A stretch of 6,827 nucleotides of DNA, taken from contig JAUVVS010000111.1 in NCBI GenBank assembly GCA_030604545.1, positions 1 to 6,827 of the forward strand, written 5' to 3'. The translations under genes were made by a program, and so were the position numbers. Numbering within the stretch: the stretch's first letter is position 1; each line of letters begins with the position of its first letter. Below the pieces are notes generated by a model. It did not search any database, had not been told where the DNA came from, and saw nothing but the letters and a program-made list of their open reading frames with translations. Below, piece by piece: positions 6,350-6,827 of the stretch. Source of the DNA: Deltaproteobacteria bacterium. GTDB lineage: Bacteria; Desulfobacterota; Desulfobacteria; Desulfobacterales; JAUVVS01.

Positions 6350-6827
6350 CTACAGACCCGAATGGCGAATATAGTGACCCGCCTTGAATCTGAATTTGTA
6401 CTTATCTCCACGATAGCAGGCGAAAAGGCCCTCCACCGGAGAGTTGCGGGCATCGTACAACACAGTTTCCATCTTCATACAGGGACAGGGTTGGGGCAGG
6501 CCGAATATTCTGGTCTCTTCTTCTCCGGAGAGCTCCGCCGTCAAACACTGAGTGGCATAATCCAATGTTATATCAAACTTCTCCGTGATAATCTGATAAA
6601 GAGTGGCATTAAAATCCATATCTAAAATGTCTTTGAATTTGAAATAGGGAAGATAGCTTTTCTCGATGAGTACCGGTTTGTTGTTGGCATTCAACACTCG
6701 CAGGGAGTAAATGGCCCGCTTGTCATTTTTCAGTTTCAGCAATTTGCTTACTTCGTCGCCCGCCTGGACTACTTTCACCTCAATGGCCTGATAGGTAGGC
6801 AGCATTCCGGAGCTTTGTATGTCATTA
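6350..6827 (-). CDS. GntR-family transcriptional regulator, UTRA effector domain (N-terminus outside the window)
   Basis: Minus-strand gene, open from the right edge to a TAG stop at 6350-6352; 158 codons are visible. The ATG at 6803-6805 is internal: the frame continues upstream (NDIQSSG) to the window edge. The visible part is the UTRA ligand-binding domain of HutC/FarR-type GntR regulators. Recognisable elements are IYSLRVLNANNKPVLIEKSY, the LYQIITEKF helix, the small-ligand strands around CPCMKMETVLYDARNSPVE, and the closing RGDKYKFRF. Family members are about 240 residues, so roughly 80 residues carrying the winged helix-turn-helix should lie beyond the edge. These proteins repress nearby catabolic genes until a small metabolite binds. 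It is convergent with mttB, so control of mttB is possible but not shown; the ligand is unknown. The CPC pair is a visible oddity that could respond to redox state or metal, though this is speculation. Confidence 0.85.
   Translation of the reverse strand, partial: NDIQSSGMLPTYQAIEVKVVQAGDEVSKLLKLKNDKRAIYSLRVLNANNKPVLIEKSYLPYFKFKDILDMDFNATLYQIITEKFDITLDYATQCLTAELSGEEETRIFGLPQPCPCMKMETVLYDARNSPVEGLFACYRGDKYKFRFKAGHYIRHSGL

Noticed and set aside
6362..6625. + strand ORF of 87 codons opposite the regulator
   Set aside because: It is the shadow of the UTRA-domain gene, with no ribosome binding site and no recognisable family.
1..6827. CRISPR arrays, tRNA or rRNA genes, transposase genes or long terminal inverted repeats
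   Set aside because: None seen on either strand. The rearrangement signs around the aminotransferase are not accompanied by a recognisable mobile element.

Overview
The window looks like a chromosome segment from a moderately AT-rich Gram-negative anaerobe, most likely a sulfate-reducing Desulfobacterota (deltaproteobacterial) lineage. This rests on three things: the rimO - polyprenyl synthetase - FlgT-like neighbourhood, the style of the genes, and a pyrrolysine-type trimethylamine methyltransferase. The taxon is inferred from gene content only; no marker gene in the window settles it.

Left part (1-2858), ordinary housekeeping genes, all on the + strand. The tail of rimO overlaps by 4 bases (ATGA) a long-chain polyprenyl diphosphate synthase, probably for the quinone side chain. 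This is followed at once by a secreted protein resembling the flagellar assembly protein FlgT. A short array of 8-nt units starting GTT covers that gene's stop codon. A small PilZ-domain (c-di-GMP binding) gene follows.

Middle part (2859-4482), aminotransferase debris and a damaged gene. Just after pilZ, on the minus strand, lies a roughly 60-codon fragment of the C-terminal region of a class III PLP aminotransferase. Next is a nearly full-length + strand gene of the same family (3094-4482), with a good ribosome binding site and all visible PLP motifs. It is interrupted by one in-frame TAA at codon 70, and the same frame carries the family sequence on both sides.

Right part (4483-6827). A plausible sigma70 promoter and a strong ribosome binding site precede mttB, trimethylamine:corrinoid methyltransferase. 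It must be read through an in-frame TAG (5644-5646) that coincides with the pyrrolysine position of this enzyme, giving about 496 residues. Without that reading the gene would look like two unrelated ORFs. No corrinoid protein (MttC) or pyl gene is visible. After mttB, a 25-nt stretch repeats the 3' end of the aminotransferase gene (23 of 25 matches), a likely duplication scar. A convergent GntR-family regulator (UTRA effector domain) runs off the right edge and is a candidate regulator of the neighbouring genes.

The main result is the pyrrolysine codon in mttB. Second is the rearranged aminotransferase locus beside it: one interrupted copy, one inverted fragment and one tail scar. Third, three other genes here end in TAG, so in this organism amber must be read as stop in some places and as pyrrolysine in at least one.
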